Part shown: positions 1 through 7,457 of the stretch, in pieces
How positions within the stretch are numbered: the first letter of the stretch is position 1
Layout of the letters: the number at the start of each line of letters is the position of its first letter
Origin: RGIG2945 sp045540355
GTDB taxonomy: Bacteria > Bacillota > Clostridia > Oscillospirales > Acutalibacteraceae
Direction of reading: 5' to 3'
NCBI GenBank assembly: GCA_045540355.1
Contig: JAZQHB010000074.1
Coordinates: 1 to 38,217 of the forward strand
DNA: 38,217 bases
Notes under the pieces: model-generated
What the model was told of the DNA's origin: nothing
Databases searched by the model: none
Seen by the model: only the letters and a program-made list of their open reading frames with translations
Translations under genes and position numbers: made by a program

Positions 1-51
1 TGTTAACTGGGTCAGCCGAGCCGCTGACAGTGTCAGATACAGGCGAAGGCT

Positions 52-135
52 GAGCAGGAAGAAACACGAGCGATGCGAAGTGCTCCAAACGAGCAGCGCG
101 ACAATGTTTCTGACCGATAGCGTCGTTGGTTCGAA
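52..135 (+). repeat. 84-bp dispersed repeat, copy 1
   Basis: This unit starts with GAGCAGGAAGAAACA and ends with GTCGTTGGTTCGAA. It shares both ends and a central GCTCCAA with the unit at 393-476; the middle is diverged but the length is the same. The end, GTTGGTTCGAA, looks like the 5' half of a tRNA T-arm, but no acceptor or anticodon arm can be built, so it is not called a tRNA. Confidence 0.7.
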
Positions 136-150
136 GGGGCAGGGGGAGCC

Positions 151-353
151 AAGAAAAAAGCACTTCATACGAAGTGCTTTTTTCAATGATGTTTGCCTTC
201 GGCAAATGAAGTCGTTTTACTAATGATGTCGCTGACGCTAATGATGTTGCTTCGCTAACTTTTTTGGCAAACATCGCATCATTACGACCAACGGGAGTAA
301 CTTCATTATGCGGAGCATAACATCATACGAGCGAAGCGAGTGATTCATTTATC
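151..353 (+). repeat. Hairpin repeat family, copy 1 (longest)
   Basis: The unit opens with a terminator-like hairpin (AAAAAAGCACTTC and its complement around 154-183). Then comes AATGATGTTTGCC (185-197), which pairs with GGCAAACATCGCATCATT near 266-283. Between the arms are TAATGATG-type short repeats. Related units are at 1464-1570 and 2045-2177. Confidence 0.75.
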
Positions 354-392
354 ACCACTCTTTGACTGGTTTTATGCTTTTATATTAAATTC

Positions 393-476
393 GAGCAGGA
401 AGAAACAAGGAGTATCACGCAGCGCTCCAAGCAAGTGAGAGGAGCATATTTCTGACCGATTAGGTCGTTGGTTCGA
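393..476 (+). repeat. 84-bp dispersed repeat, copy 2
   Basis: Second copy of the unit at 52-135, with the same start (GAGCAGGAAGAAACA) and end (GTCGTTGGTTCGAG). It contains local hairpins such as GACC-gatta-GGTC. No coding potential is seen. Confidence 0.7.
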
Positions 477-500
477 GTTTTAGTAAAATTCCATATTTTA

Positions 501-529
501 TTGAATTGTTTTAAAATCTTTGCTATACT
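501..529 (+). promoter_or_regulatory. Orphan promoter-like site
   Basis: TTGAAT (501-506), a 17-base spacer, then TATACT (524-529). No ORF follows closely; a REP-like palindrome lies 34 bases downstream. It may be a leftover promoter of a lost gene or an extra promoter for the TPR gene at 676. Confidence 0.45.
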
Positions 530-562
530 TCAGATGTGACATGTTAATTTATTTGAGATTGG

Positions 563-590
563 GAGACAAGAGAACCGTCCCCCTTGTCTC
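563..590. repeat. REP-like palindrome
   Basis: GAGACAAG (563-570) and CTTGTCTC (583-590) are perfect complementary arms around AGAACCGTCCCC. Palindromes of this look accompany Y1/IS200-like transposases in Firmicutes as I recall, but no transposase is present here. Confidence 0.5.
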
Positions 591-625
591 TGTAATGATG
601 TTCATATCACGATATATCATGGGGA

Positions 626-654
626 TTGATTTATATGATGCTGATTGATATAAT
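626..654 (+). promoter_or_regulatory. Promoter of TPR gene
   Basis: TTGATT (626-631), 17-base spacer, TATAAT (649-654), a few bases before the GAGAGGTGA ribosome binding site of the gene starting at 676. Confidence 0.6.
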
Positions 655-675
655 GCGATATGAGAGGTGAATTAT

Positions 676-1401
676 ATGGATATAAATGAATTTTTCTATT
701 TATTGCACGAATATACTCTTGATAATGAGAATTACAAAAAATGGCGTGAAATACATGGCGATGCTTTTGGTAAAGTGTTTTTATCAGCCTTTGAAGAGTC
801 TCCGGAAGCACAGATTCATCTGACTGCAGCTCTGATAAAAATAGCGAAGCGTGATTTTGTTAATGGTTTAGAGATACTACTGATGCTTGAGGATTTTTGT
901 TTTAATGATTTTGATTGTTTTGCAATTTTTTATTTTATAGGTCTTTGTTATGAGTTTCTTGAGAACGAGGGACTGATGAATAAATACTACGAAAAAATGC
1001 TGAAATATGATGAAGATTATATGTTTAAAATAGCTTTTCATCCCTATTACCGTACAGCTAAATTTGCACAAAGAAAATCAGAAAACAAAAAAGCCTTAAT
1101 TTATTATAATAAAGCTCTTGAATTATATCCCGAAAATGAGACTGATACTGTAAAGCTGGAAAATATGGGTCAAATATATTATGATATTGGCACAATATGC
1201 TTGTCTTGTCACGATTATGAGAAATCACGGGAGTTTCTTGAGAAGTCCTGCAAATGTAGTCCTGCAGAAAATCCTCAAAGAAACTATGTGATGGCTATTT
1301 TATGTGCTGTTGAAGGAAAACCTGAAGAGTCTAAAAAACTAGTTGACAGTTTGCCGGATTATTTAAAAGCTAATTGTGAACAGCTAATATCCTCGACTTA
1401 A
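676..1401 (+). CDS. TPR-repeat hypothetical protein
   Basis: This 241-aa, mostly helical protein is likely cytoplasmic; it has no signal peptide or membrane segment. Its C-terminal two thirds contain degenerate tetratricopeptide units (for example ALIYYNKALELYPEN and DYEKSREFLEKSCKCSP), which usually make protein-protein scaffolds. The start at 676 is chosen because GAGAGGTGA lies just upstream; an in-frame GTG at 667 falls inside that ribosome binding site. It has its own promoter and sits alone between repeats. The base composition is AT-rich. No partner or enzyme domain can be recognised, so the function is unknown. Confidence 0.7.
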   Translation: MDINEFFYLLHEYTLDNENYKKWREIHGDAFGKVFLSAFEESPEAQIHLTAALIKIAKRDFVNGLEILLMLEDFCFNDFDCFAIFYFIGLCYEFLENEGLMNKYYEKMLKYDEDYMFKIAFHPYYRTAKFAQRKSENKKALIYYNKALELYPENETDTVKLENMGQIYYDIGTICLSCHDYEKSREFLEKSCKCSPAENPQRNYVMAILCAVEGKPEESKKLVDSLPDYLKANCEQLISST

Positions 1402-1463
1402 AATAAAAAATTAAAATTATCTACGCATTTTTGCCTTAAAAGACAAAGAAGTAAAAAATCTGA

Positions 1464-1570
1464 TTTTACAGGGGTGTCATTTCGTCCTGTAAACACAAGA
1501 AAAAAGCAGTTCTTCGGAACTGCTTTTTTCAATGAAGTTTGCCTTCGGTAAATGAAGTCGCTTCGCTAAT
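1464..1570 (+). repeat. Hairpin repeat family, copy 2
   Basis: The order is a hairpin with arms TTTACAGG and CCTGTAAA (1465-1493), a terminator-like hairpin with GCAGTTC-TTCG-GAACTGC and flanking A and T runs (about 1499-1530), and a truncated AATGAAGTTTGCC segment. It closely matches the copy at 2045-2177 over about 100 bp. The closing arm seen in copies 1 and 3 is missing. Confidence 0.75.
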
Positions 1571-1639
1571 CTTTTATGCCTAAAATCCGAATTTGCAGTT
1601 TGGATACCTTTTTTGATTAGTAGGACCAGAACCTATAAC

Positions 1640-1668
1640 TTGACTTTAGAAAAATCGATGAGTATAAT
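1640..1668 (+). promoter_or_regulatory. Promoter of DUF4288-like gene
   Basis: TTGACT (1640-1645), 17-base spacer, TATAAT (1663-1668), followed by AAGAGG and the ATG at 1689. Confidence 0.7.
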
Positions 1669-1688
1669 CTTTACAAGAGGTGTTATTT

Positions 1689-2039
1689 ATGAGTAAAGAT
1701 GTGTTTGGTATTAAATTGGTTTATAAATATGTTGTTCACAGTCAAGAGCCACAAGTGTTATACGAGGAACAAATTTTAAAAATAAACGCAGATTCTTTTG
1801 ATGACGCGTATCAAAAAGCTGAAACTTATATCGAATCATATATTGATAAATATACTAACATCAATGGAGATATTGTTGAGATTTCCTTGTATAAAGAAGT
1901 TGATTGTTTTAAATGCTACGATGAGGGAGAAGAAATTACAGAAATCTATTCCGGATTTTTGAACTTAGATGATGATGCATTAAAATCAATTACTACTCCT
2001 TGTGAAGCTGATGAATTATTTATATTACGGCATGAATGA
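1689..2039 (+). CDS. DUF4288-like small protein
   Basis: This 116-aa acidic, soluble protein has no signal peptide. The central stretch LKINADSFDDAYQKAETYIE resembles the short alpha/beta DUF4288 family, where a strand is followed by a helix containing SFDxAYxKAE; this is from memory. The start at 1689 is preceded by AAGAGG at 8 bases; the in-frame GTG at 1680 overlaps that site. A strong promoter precedes it and repeat copy 3 begins 5 bases after the stop, so it is probably a single-gene unit. The function of the family is unknown; its position in a repeat-filled accessory stretch suggests a dispensable gene. Confidence 0.65.
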   Translation: MSKDVFGIKLVYKYVVHSQEPQVLYEEQILKINADSFDDAYQKAETYIESYIDKYTNINGDIVEISLYKEVDCFKCYDEGEEITEIYSGFLNLDDDALKSITTPCEADELFILRHE

Positions 2040-2044
2040 ACATA

Positions 2045-2177
2045 TTTTACAAGGGTGTCATTTTGTCCTGTAAACACAAGAAAAAAGCAGTTCTTCGGGG
2101 CTGCTTTTTTCAATGATGTTTGCCTTTGGCAAATGATATCGCTTCACTAATTTTTGGGGCAAACATCGCATCATTGA
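2045..2177 (+). repeat. Hairpin repeat family, copy 3
   Basis: The unit has the same order as copy 2: TTTAC-A(A)GG hairpin, terminator-like GCAGTTC hairpin with T run, then AATGATGTTTGCC. Here the closing arm AACATCGCATCATTGA (to 2176) is present, so the whole second half can fold back. It directly follows the stop codon of the DUF4288-like gene and may act as its terminator. Confidence 0.75.
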
Positions 2178-2215
2178 AATATAAGGGAAAATATGATACT
2201 ATTACTGTAAGAGAT

Positions 2216-2495
2216 ATAGCCGACGGTAATTGAACCCCATATGCCTAAAATGCAAAATATCCGGCACCTCAAAGCATTTTTCTCCTCAAAATACGAAAGT
2301 ATTTCCTCGTCGAAGAAATACATTGATGCACCGAATCTTTTGAATTTTAGGTGCAAGCAGTTTTAAGAAGAAAGATTTATGTGTTAGTCAAGGAAGAAAA
2401 GTGCAGTAAAGCTATCGCATTACAAGATTTTCTGACGAAGAATAACCGAAAAGATTTCTCTTAAAACCATATTGTGTTCAATTACCGTCGGCTAT
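2216..2495. repeat. 20-bp perfect inverted repeat around 240 bp
   Basis: ATAGCCGACGGTAATTGAAC (2216-2235) recurs as its exact reverse complement at 2476-2495. The 240 bp between carry no clear gene. The right arm forms the first codons of the ORF at 2474; the left arm lies in a minus-strand open frame and encodes the same SITVGY string when read outward. No recombinase is nearby. Confidence 0.75.
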
Positions 2496-2740
2496 TCCAC
2501 AGTTTCAATTCACAAGAAGAGCGAAGAAAATTCGGAGGTTCTGCATTTATAGAAGTACAATTTTGCAAGGTGCCCGTTGGGTCGAAACTGAAGAAAATAG
2601 AATCAGTGGACAGTATAAATGATTGGCAAAATGATTCATTGTATATTGAAGATGAGGATTTGTTTTACGGAGAATATAAAGATATTTTTAATTGCGGCTT
2701 AATTAGCTCTTACGATAATATAAAAGGGAGATGCTTATAA
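2474..2740 (+). CDS. Hypothetical protein, possibly 5'-truncated
   Basis: This is an 88-codon open frame of acidic, soluble character. The GTG at 2474 is the only early start but has no good ribosome binding site. It also lies inside the right arm of the 20-bp inverted repeat, so the frame may be the 3' part of a disrupted gene. It ends one base before the lipoprotein start at 2742, whose GGGAGA ribosome binding site lies inside this frame, so the two are probably cotranscribed. No family is recognised. Confidence 0.4.
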   Translation: MFNYRRLFHSFNSQEERRKFGGSAFIEVQFCKVPVGSKLKKIESVDSINDWQNDSLYIEDEDLFYGEYKDIFNCGLISSYDNIKGRCL

Positions 2741-2741
2741 G

Positions 2742-3902
2742 ATGAAAAAACAATCTGTATTTTTCTGCTTTCTTATTCTTTTAATATGTATTTCTGTTTT
2801 GTCGGGGTGTTCGGGTAATATTTTGGAAACTGATAAGAATTCGGCGGCACATCAAAATGAACTGAAAAGAGTTGAACAAGTCGGGCAAACTCCTGGTGTG
2901 TTTGAGAAAATTGTTAAGAATAATGCCTTTGAAGGAGTTACCGCTTTTGACGGCAGATTGCTAAAATCTGAAGTTTGTTCTGTGAATGAGAAAAACAAGA
3001 CTGTCGTTCAGAAGGTTCGTATGTTGGATTTGTACGGCAAAGATCTTGCAGTGTATACATGCAGTTCGGATGACGCATATCATGTCACCACTCTCACAGC
3101 GACAGATGACGGAGGCTTTTTGTTTGTCCTTGGTTTTGAGGACTATGCTTATGCTCAAGATGAATGGGCTAGTGACAAGGGTGTCGCTTCTCGTGTAATA
3201 AAATGTGACAGTTTCGGAAATCTGCAGTTTGATACGGTGTTTAACGAGATCGAAGGAGCTGCGTTGCAACACTGTTTCGAAAAAAACGGACAATATTACT
3301 TCTTCGGAACTATCGAGACCCCTGAAACGAAAACCCAAGGAGTACATTCAAAAACAGACATTTATATGGTTGTTCTCGATAAAAACGGAGAGATTTTGAA
3401 AACCCGATGCATTGCAGGTTCGGATTTTGACAGCTTGAATGCGGTAGAAGTATCCGATGATTGTTTTGTTTTGTCGATTAGCTCACAGTCAGATGACGGA
3501 GATTTTGCAGAGTCAAATTCAAACGGACACCCTGTTGATTGGGTTATTACTGTGAATGGCAATCTTGAGATAACCGAAAGGAAAAAAGAAACCGGCAGAG
3601 ATTATTTTGATTATAGGCTCGGAGAAAAAGATGGTGTTCCGGTGTATAAAGGTGATGCTCTTTTGAAAGGCTTTGACGCAGGAACTCCGGAAGCATTTAT
3701 AGATTACGGAGATTATTATCTGATTGTTTCCGAAAACAATACCGGAATATACGAAAACACTCCGCCTACTATCAGCAGTATCTGGTATTATACAGAGACA
3801 GTTTATTCAGCTTATGACTATAATGGCAATTTAATTTTCAGAACATCAGTGGATTCGTCTCCCGATTACGACACTTTGACGAAGAAGTTTGCAATTCAAT
3901 AA
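2742..3902 (+). CDS. Lipoprotein with beta-propeller-like repeats
   Basis: This 386-aa protein has a classic lipoprotein signal: basic MKKQ, a hydrophobic core, and lipobox LSGC with the lipidated cysteine at residue 23. It should be anchored on the outer face of the membrane. The mature part contains repeated units of the type TATDDGGFLFVLG, VIKCDSFGNLQFD, VVLDKNGEI and SLNAVEVSDD. These resemble the blade repeats of Clostridia lipoproteins predicted to form beta-propellers. The ribosome binding site GGGAGA lies in the end of the upstream frame. Ligand and role are unknown. Confidence 0.7.
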   Translation: MKKQSVFFCFLILLICISVLSGCSGNILETDKNSAAHQNELKRVEQVGQTPGVFEKIVKNNAFEGVTAFDGRLLKSEVCSVNEKNKTVVQKVRMLDLYGKDLAVYTCSSDDAYHVTTLTATDDGGFLFVLGFEDYAYAQDEWASDKGVASRVIKCDSFGNLQFDTVFNEIEGAALQHCFEKNGQYYFFGTIETPETKTQGVHSKTDIYMVVLDKNGEILKTRCIAGSDFDSLNAVEVSDDCFVLSISSQSDDGDFAESNSNGHPVDWVITVNGNLEITERKKETGRDYFDYRLGEKDGVPVYKGDALLKGFDAGTPEAFIDYGDYYLIVSENNTGIYENTPPTISSIWYYTETVYSAYDYNGNLIFRTSVDSSPDYDTLTKKFAIQ

Positions 3903-3955
3903 TTCCGATTTAGAATAATGCTCCCGATAAAAAATAATAATTAAGGATAAACAAT

Positions 3956-4174
3956 ATGAAGACAAAAAACATTGCGACAATATATGCTGTTCTTGCAGCT
4001 GCACTTTATGCAATAAATGTTCCTTTCTCAAAAATGCTATTAAATCATATTGAGCCAACTATGATGGCTTCATTTCTTTACCTTGGTGCAGGGGCAGGCT
4101 TGTTTCTGTATGGCATTTTTAAAAAGGCAACAGGCAAAAAAATAAAAAGAGAATCTTTAACTAAAAAGGAATGA
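3956..4174 (+). pseudogene. Truncated EamA/DMT transporter
   Basis: The 72 codons match the start of a drug/metabolite transporter of the EamA family: IYAVLAAALYAINVPFSKMLL (helix 1) and a second helix MMASFLYLGAGAGLFLYG. The text then stops after ESLTKKE, where family members normally continue with eight more helices (about 300 aa in total). Nothing downstream up to the sigma factor at 4311 resembles the missing helices, so this is a remnant and not a frameshift. It is unlikely to transport anything alone. Confidence 0.75.
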
Positions 4175-4310
4175 GCACTTGCATTGAGAAGCTCTGTTCT
4201 GAAGTTTCATTTCAAGGAGCTTGTGTTTGAAATCTCCGTAAAAAAATTTTTAAAACAGGTGCAATAATTCGTCGTTTTTAATCGTGTTATAGTCGAAAGG
4301 AGTAATGGTT

Positions 4311-4796
4311 ATGACCGTTTTTATTAAGGGAAAGGACGCTTTCTCGTTTGCTTTCAAGCAATTTTCTGACACCGTTTACCGAGTTGCTATACATAACACC
4401 GCAAATTTTTCTGATGCGGAGGACATAACACAAGAGGTTTTTATCAAGCTTCTTGAAACGAACAAGGCATTCCGTGACGGTGAACACCTTAAAGCATGGC
4501 TTATCAGAGTGACTATAAATCTGTGCCGTGACAAAATTAAAAAATTAAGCCGTGAAACCCTTGTTGAACATTTTGCTTCCGATAAATCATACGAAGAAAA
4601 AACCGATATTTTAGAGGCGGTTAAAGCATTGCCTGATAACTATCGGAATACAATTTATCTTCATTATTACGAAGGATATACCGCCAGGGAAATAGGTAAA
4701 ATTCTTGATGCGAAAGAAAACACGGTTTTGTCATGGCTCAGCCGAGGTCGTGATGCCTTGAGAAAAGAACTTGACGGAGGTTTTGACGATGAATAA
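4311..4796 (+). CDS. ECF-type RNA polymerase sigma factor
   Basis: A 161-aa sigma-70 family protein of the extracytoplasmic-function class. Region 2 is visible as FSDAEDITQEVFIKLLE with the helix before it, and region 4 as LPDNYRNTIYLHYYEGYTAREIGKIL followed by the recognition helix NTVLSWLSRGRDALRKEL. Regions 1.1 and 3 are absent, as usual for ECFs. The ATG at 4311 is preferred over 4305 because AAAGGA ends only 4 bases before the latter. The stop overlaps the start of the DUF4349 membrane protein by 8 bases, so the two are translationally coupled, as in sigma/anti-sigma pairs. Confidence 0.9.
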   Translation: MTVFIKGKDAFSFAFKQFSDTVYRVAIHNTANFSDAEDITQEVFIKLLETNKAFRDGEHLKAWLIRVTINLCRDKIKKLSRETLVEHFASDKSYEEKTDILEAVKALPDNYRNTIYLHYYEGYTAREIGKILDAKENTVLSWLSRGRDALRKELDGGFDDE

Positions 4797-5772
4797 AAAA
4801 GATTATATCAATGCAGTTGATAATATAACTGCACCGCAAGGGCTGCTTGACAGAATAGAAGCTATTAAACCGCCTGCAAAAAAGAAAACACCGGTATGGA
4901 AAATTATTACGGCAGTTGCCGCCTGTTTTGTTGTAGTGACAATTGCTTTTTCGGGAATATTCGGCGGAATGCTCAAAGCCGAAAGCGGAAACGCAATCGG
5001 AAACAGCGTTGATGACGAGGTGCTTTTTGATTCGGAGTATAAAGGCAACAGCAGTAATATTTCGGAAGAATCTTCATCCGATGCGAGCACTACAATATCC
5101 ACCAACCGAAAAATTGTTAAAAGTGCATCACTTGATATAGATACAAAGAATTATGATGCATTTATTACTGAACTTAAACAGAAGATTGAGCAGTATGAAG
5201 GGTATATTGAGCAGAGTCAGGAATATAATTACGACAATACTACTGACAGAGATGCAAATATGGAAGTGAAAATTCCTGCCGAAAATTTCGAAGAATTTGT
5301 TGACGGACTTGCTGAAATAGGAACAATAACTTCAAAAACAATTACAAGTGACGATATTACAGATTCATACATTGATGTAGAAAGCAGAATTAAGGCACTT
5401 GAAACGGAGAAAGAAACGCTGCTCGGGATTTTGGAAAAAGCACAAAGTCTTGCAGATGTTATAGAGCTTCAGGACAGAATTTCGGTCGTAAGAACTGAGC
5501 TTGAAAGCGTGAAAGCACAGAAGCAAAGCTATGACGCAATGGTTGCTTATTCTGAAGTGCACCTTAATATTAACGAGGTCGAAAGAGTTGTTGAGGTTGA
5601 CAATACCTTTTTTGGTGAGATTAAAGAAAAACTGATGAACAACCTCTATGATTTGGGCGATTTCTTCCGCGAGCTTGCAATAAATCTCATTGCATCATCG
5701 CCGTATATCGCGATTATCGGAGTTGTTGCGGTAGTTGTGATTGTTATTGTAAAAAAAGCAAGAAAAAGATAA
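4789..5772 (+). CDS. DUF4349 membrane protein, probable anti-sigma partner
   Basis: A 327-aa protein. A short cytoplasmic N-terminus is followed by a membrane segment near residues 37-58, a low-complexity Ser/Asn/Glu linker, and a DUF4349 domain from about residue 105 (RKIVKSASLDIDT onward) including a long coiled coil around ESRIKALETEKETL. A second membrane helix lies close to the C-terminus (SPYIAIIGVVAVVVIVIV). GGAGG sits 8 bases before the ATG, inside the sigma gene. DUF4349 proteins next to ECF sigma factors are thought to hold or sense for the sigma factor; that role is inferred from position, as the classical anti-sigma zinc motif is not present. Confidence 0.8.
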   Translation: MNKKDYINAVDNITAPQGLLDRIEAIKPPAKKKTPVWKIITAVAACFVVVTIAFSGIFGGMLKAESGNAIGNSVDDEVLFDSEYKGNSSNISEESSSDASTTISTNRKIVKSASLDIDTKNYDAFITELKQKIEQYEGYIEQSQEYNYDNTTDRDANMEVKIPAENFEEFVDGLAEIGTITSKTITSDDITDSYIDVESRIKALETEKETLLGILEKAQSLADVIELQDRISVVRTELESVKAQKQSYDAMVAYSEVHLNINEVERVVEVDNTFFGEIKEKLMNNLYDLGDFFRELAINLIASSPYIAIIGVVAVVVIVIVKKARKR

Positions 5773-5789
5773 AATAATACTATTATACA

Positions 5790-5822
5790 AGAGGTAATAC
5801 GGATTTTCCGTGTTACCTCTTT
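5790..5822 (+). terminator. Intrinsic terminator after DUF4349 gene
   Basis: AGAGGTAATACGGA pairs with TCCGTGTTACCTCT across a TTT loop, followed by TTTAAT. It closes the sigma/DUF4349 unit. Confidence 0.75.
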
Positions 5823-5850
5823 AATACTTCTTGTTTTATGCAAGATTCTA

Positions 5851-5880
5851 TTGATTTTTACTTAATTTGAATGATATAAT
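5851..5880 (+). promoter_or_regulatory. Promoter of the oxidoreductase pair
   Basis: TTGATT (5851-5856), 18-base spacer, TATAAT (5875-5880), about 30 bases before the ATG at 5913. Confidence 0.55.
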
Positions 5881-5912
5881 TATCCTGATATTATTATGGA
5901 AGAAGTGTAGAG

Positions 5913-7457
5913 ATGATAAAAAACTATGATGCAGTTGTTATCGGAGCTGGTAATGGCGGACTTGTTGCATCGGCGAGTCTTGCCAAGAAAGGGAAAAAGA
6001 CATTGCTTATTGAGCGTCATAATTTGCCGGGTGGTTTTGCTACGAGCTTTGTAAGAGGCAGATTTGAATTTGAAGCATCGCTCCATGAGCTTTGCGGTAT
6101 GGGTCCTATTACAGGAAAAGCACCGATTAAGAAAATATTCGAAGAGATTGGGGCAGCAGATAAAATAGAATGGGTATCACTTGATGAAGCATACAGATTG
6201 ATAACATTGGATGAAAGCGACAAGTGCGACTATTCTATGCCTTTGGGTAAGGCTGCTTTTATAAATAAACTCGAAGAATATGATCCGGGCTCTGCAGTTG
6301 TAGTTACAAAGATTTTTGAACTTATTGAGAGTCTTGAAAAAACTTTGGATTTTGTAGAAGCTATTGAAGAATTCAAGCTTTCGATGATAAAAGAGATTTT
6401 CACTCAACACACAGATTTTCTCAAAGTAGCAAACTATTCGGTTGATGAGGTACTGAAATCATTCGGAGTGACTAAAAAAACAAGAGATATACTTAACGGA
6501 TATTGGTGTTACCTCGGCCAACCTACCGACGAGCTTAATGCAGTTCACTATTTCACGATGCTTCACGCCTATATCATTGACGGTGCAGTTGTTCCCAAGG
6601 GCAGAAGTCATCAGATAAGCACTGCTTTGCTTGAGACATTTACAGAAAACGGTGGTGAGGCTTGGTTTAACACAAGCGTTGAGAAAATAATTATCAAAAA
6701 CGGCAAAGCAACAGGGGTTATACTTGATGACGGAACACAAATAAACGCGAAGGCGATTATTTGTAACGCATCGCCATATAACGCATATACAAAGCTTATA
6801 GATGAAAAAGATGTTCCCGAGAAGCTCAAAAAAGAGGTAAATGCTAAAACCTTGGGAGCAAAAGGTTTTGCGGTATTTTTGGGTCTTAACCGTTCGGCAG
6901 AGGAGTTGGGACTTGATAATCACACTTATTTCATTTATCCGAATAACGACAACAGGAAGTGCTACGAATTAAGCAAAAGCATTGAAACAAATGATGTTCA
7001 GGCAACAGTCTGCCTTAATAAAGCCTTTGACGACTGTTCACCTGAGGGCACAAGTATTCTTTATATGACTTCTATTTTTGCAGGAGATGCATGGAGTGAG
7101 GTGTCTGTTAAGGATTACTACAAAACAAAACTTGCCTTTGCAGAAAAAATGATAAATAATTTTGAAAAAGCAACAGGTGTAGCAATTAAAGACCACATAG
7201 AAGAAATTGAAATTGCAACACCGATGACCTATGCCCGTTATACCGACGCACCCGCAGGAACCATTTACGGATATGAAGCAACCAAGGAAGACGGCATAGT
7301 TAAAAGAATTATTTTTGATATGTTAGATAAAGGCATATCGGGACTTTATTTCGGCGGTGGCTATACCGTAAGACACATGGGTTATTCGCCCAGCTATGCG
7401 ACAGGCAATCTGGCGGCAAAGGCTGCAATATCCTACATGGAAAAGGAGGCGAAGTAA
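5913..7457 (+). CDS. Phytoene desaturase/retinol saturase-like FAD oxidoreductase
   Basis: A 514-aa flavoprotein. An N-terminal dinucleotide fold binds FAD (VVIGAGNGGLVAS, residues 8-20, then an acidic end LLIERHNLPGG). The C-terminal GLYFGGGYTVRHMGYSPSYATG is the second FAD contact typical of the CrtI/amine-oxidase superfamily. The length fits the CrtI/RetSat group. Members desaturate, isomerise or saturate long polyene or acyl chains; the substrate here cannot be told. It is not beside carotenoid synthesis genes. The stop codon is immediately followed by the GTG of an FNR/2Fe-2S reductase, which suggests that the second protein supplies or takes its electrons. Confidence 0.75.
   Translation: MIKNYDAVVIGAGNGGLVASASLAKKGKKTLLIERHNLPGGFATSFVRGRFEFEASLHELCGMGPITGKAPIKKIFEEIGAADKIEWVSLDEAYRLITLDESDKCDYSMPLGKAAFINKLEEYDPGSAVVVTKIFELIESLEKTLDFVEAIEEFKLSMIKEIFTQHTDFLKVANYSVDEVLKSFGVTKKTRDILNGYWCYLGQPTDELNAVHYFTMLHAYIIDGAVVPKGRSHQISTALLETFTENGGEAWFNTSVEKIIIKNGKATGVILDDGTQINAKAIICNASPYNAYTKLIDEKDVPEKLKKEVNAKTLGAKGFAVFLGLNRSAEELGLDNHTYFIYPNNDNRKCYELSKSIETNDVQATVCLNKAFDDCSPEGTSILYMTSIFAGDAWSEVSVKDYYKTKLAFAEKMINNFEKATGVAIKDHIEEIEIATPMTYARYTDAPAGTIYGYEATKEDGIVKRIIFDMLDKGISGLYFGGGYTVRHMGYSPSYATGNLAAKAAISYMEKEAK

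Larger units (their letters stand above)
1..675. other. Gene-poor repeat-rich region at left edge
   Basis: No convincing gene is seen here. A frame is open from base 2 to about 220, but it runs through a terminator-like hairpin and the repeats, so it is not called. The stretch holds two 84-bp repeat copies, one long hairpin repeat, a REP-like palindrome and two promoter-like sites, described separately. Confidence 0.6.

Noticed and set aside
127..150. tRNA gene end
   Set aside because: GTTGGTTCGAA resembles a T-arm, but the following bases do not pair with it and no acceptor stem or anticodon arm exists.
2..220. Open frame from the left edge
   Set aside because: It runs through the 84-bp repeat and the terminator hairpin, and its translation changes character along the way; most likely non-coding.
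2171..2356. Minus-strand 61-aa frame inside the inverted-repeat segment
   Set aside because: There is no ribosome binding site at its start and it overlaps repeat copy 3; kept only as context for the inverted repeat.
2351..2461. 37-codon plus frame between the inverted-repeat arms
   Set aside because: Preceded directly by a stop codon, no ribosome binding site and no recognisable family.
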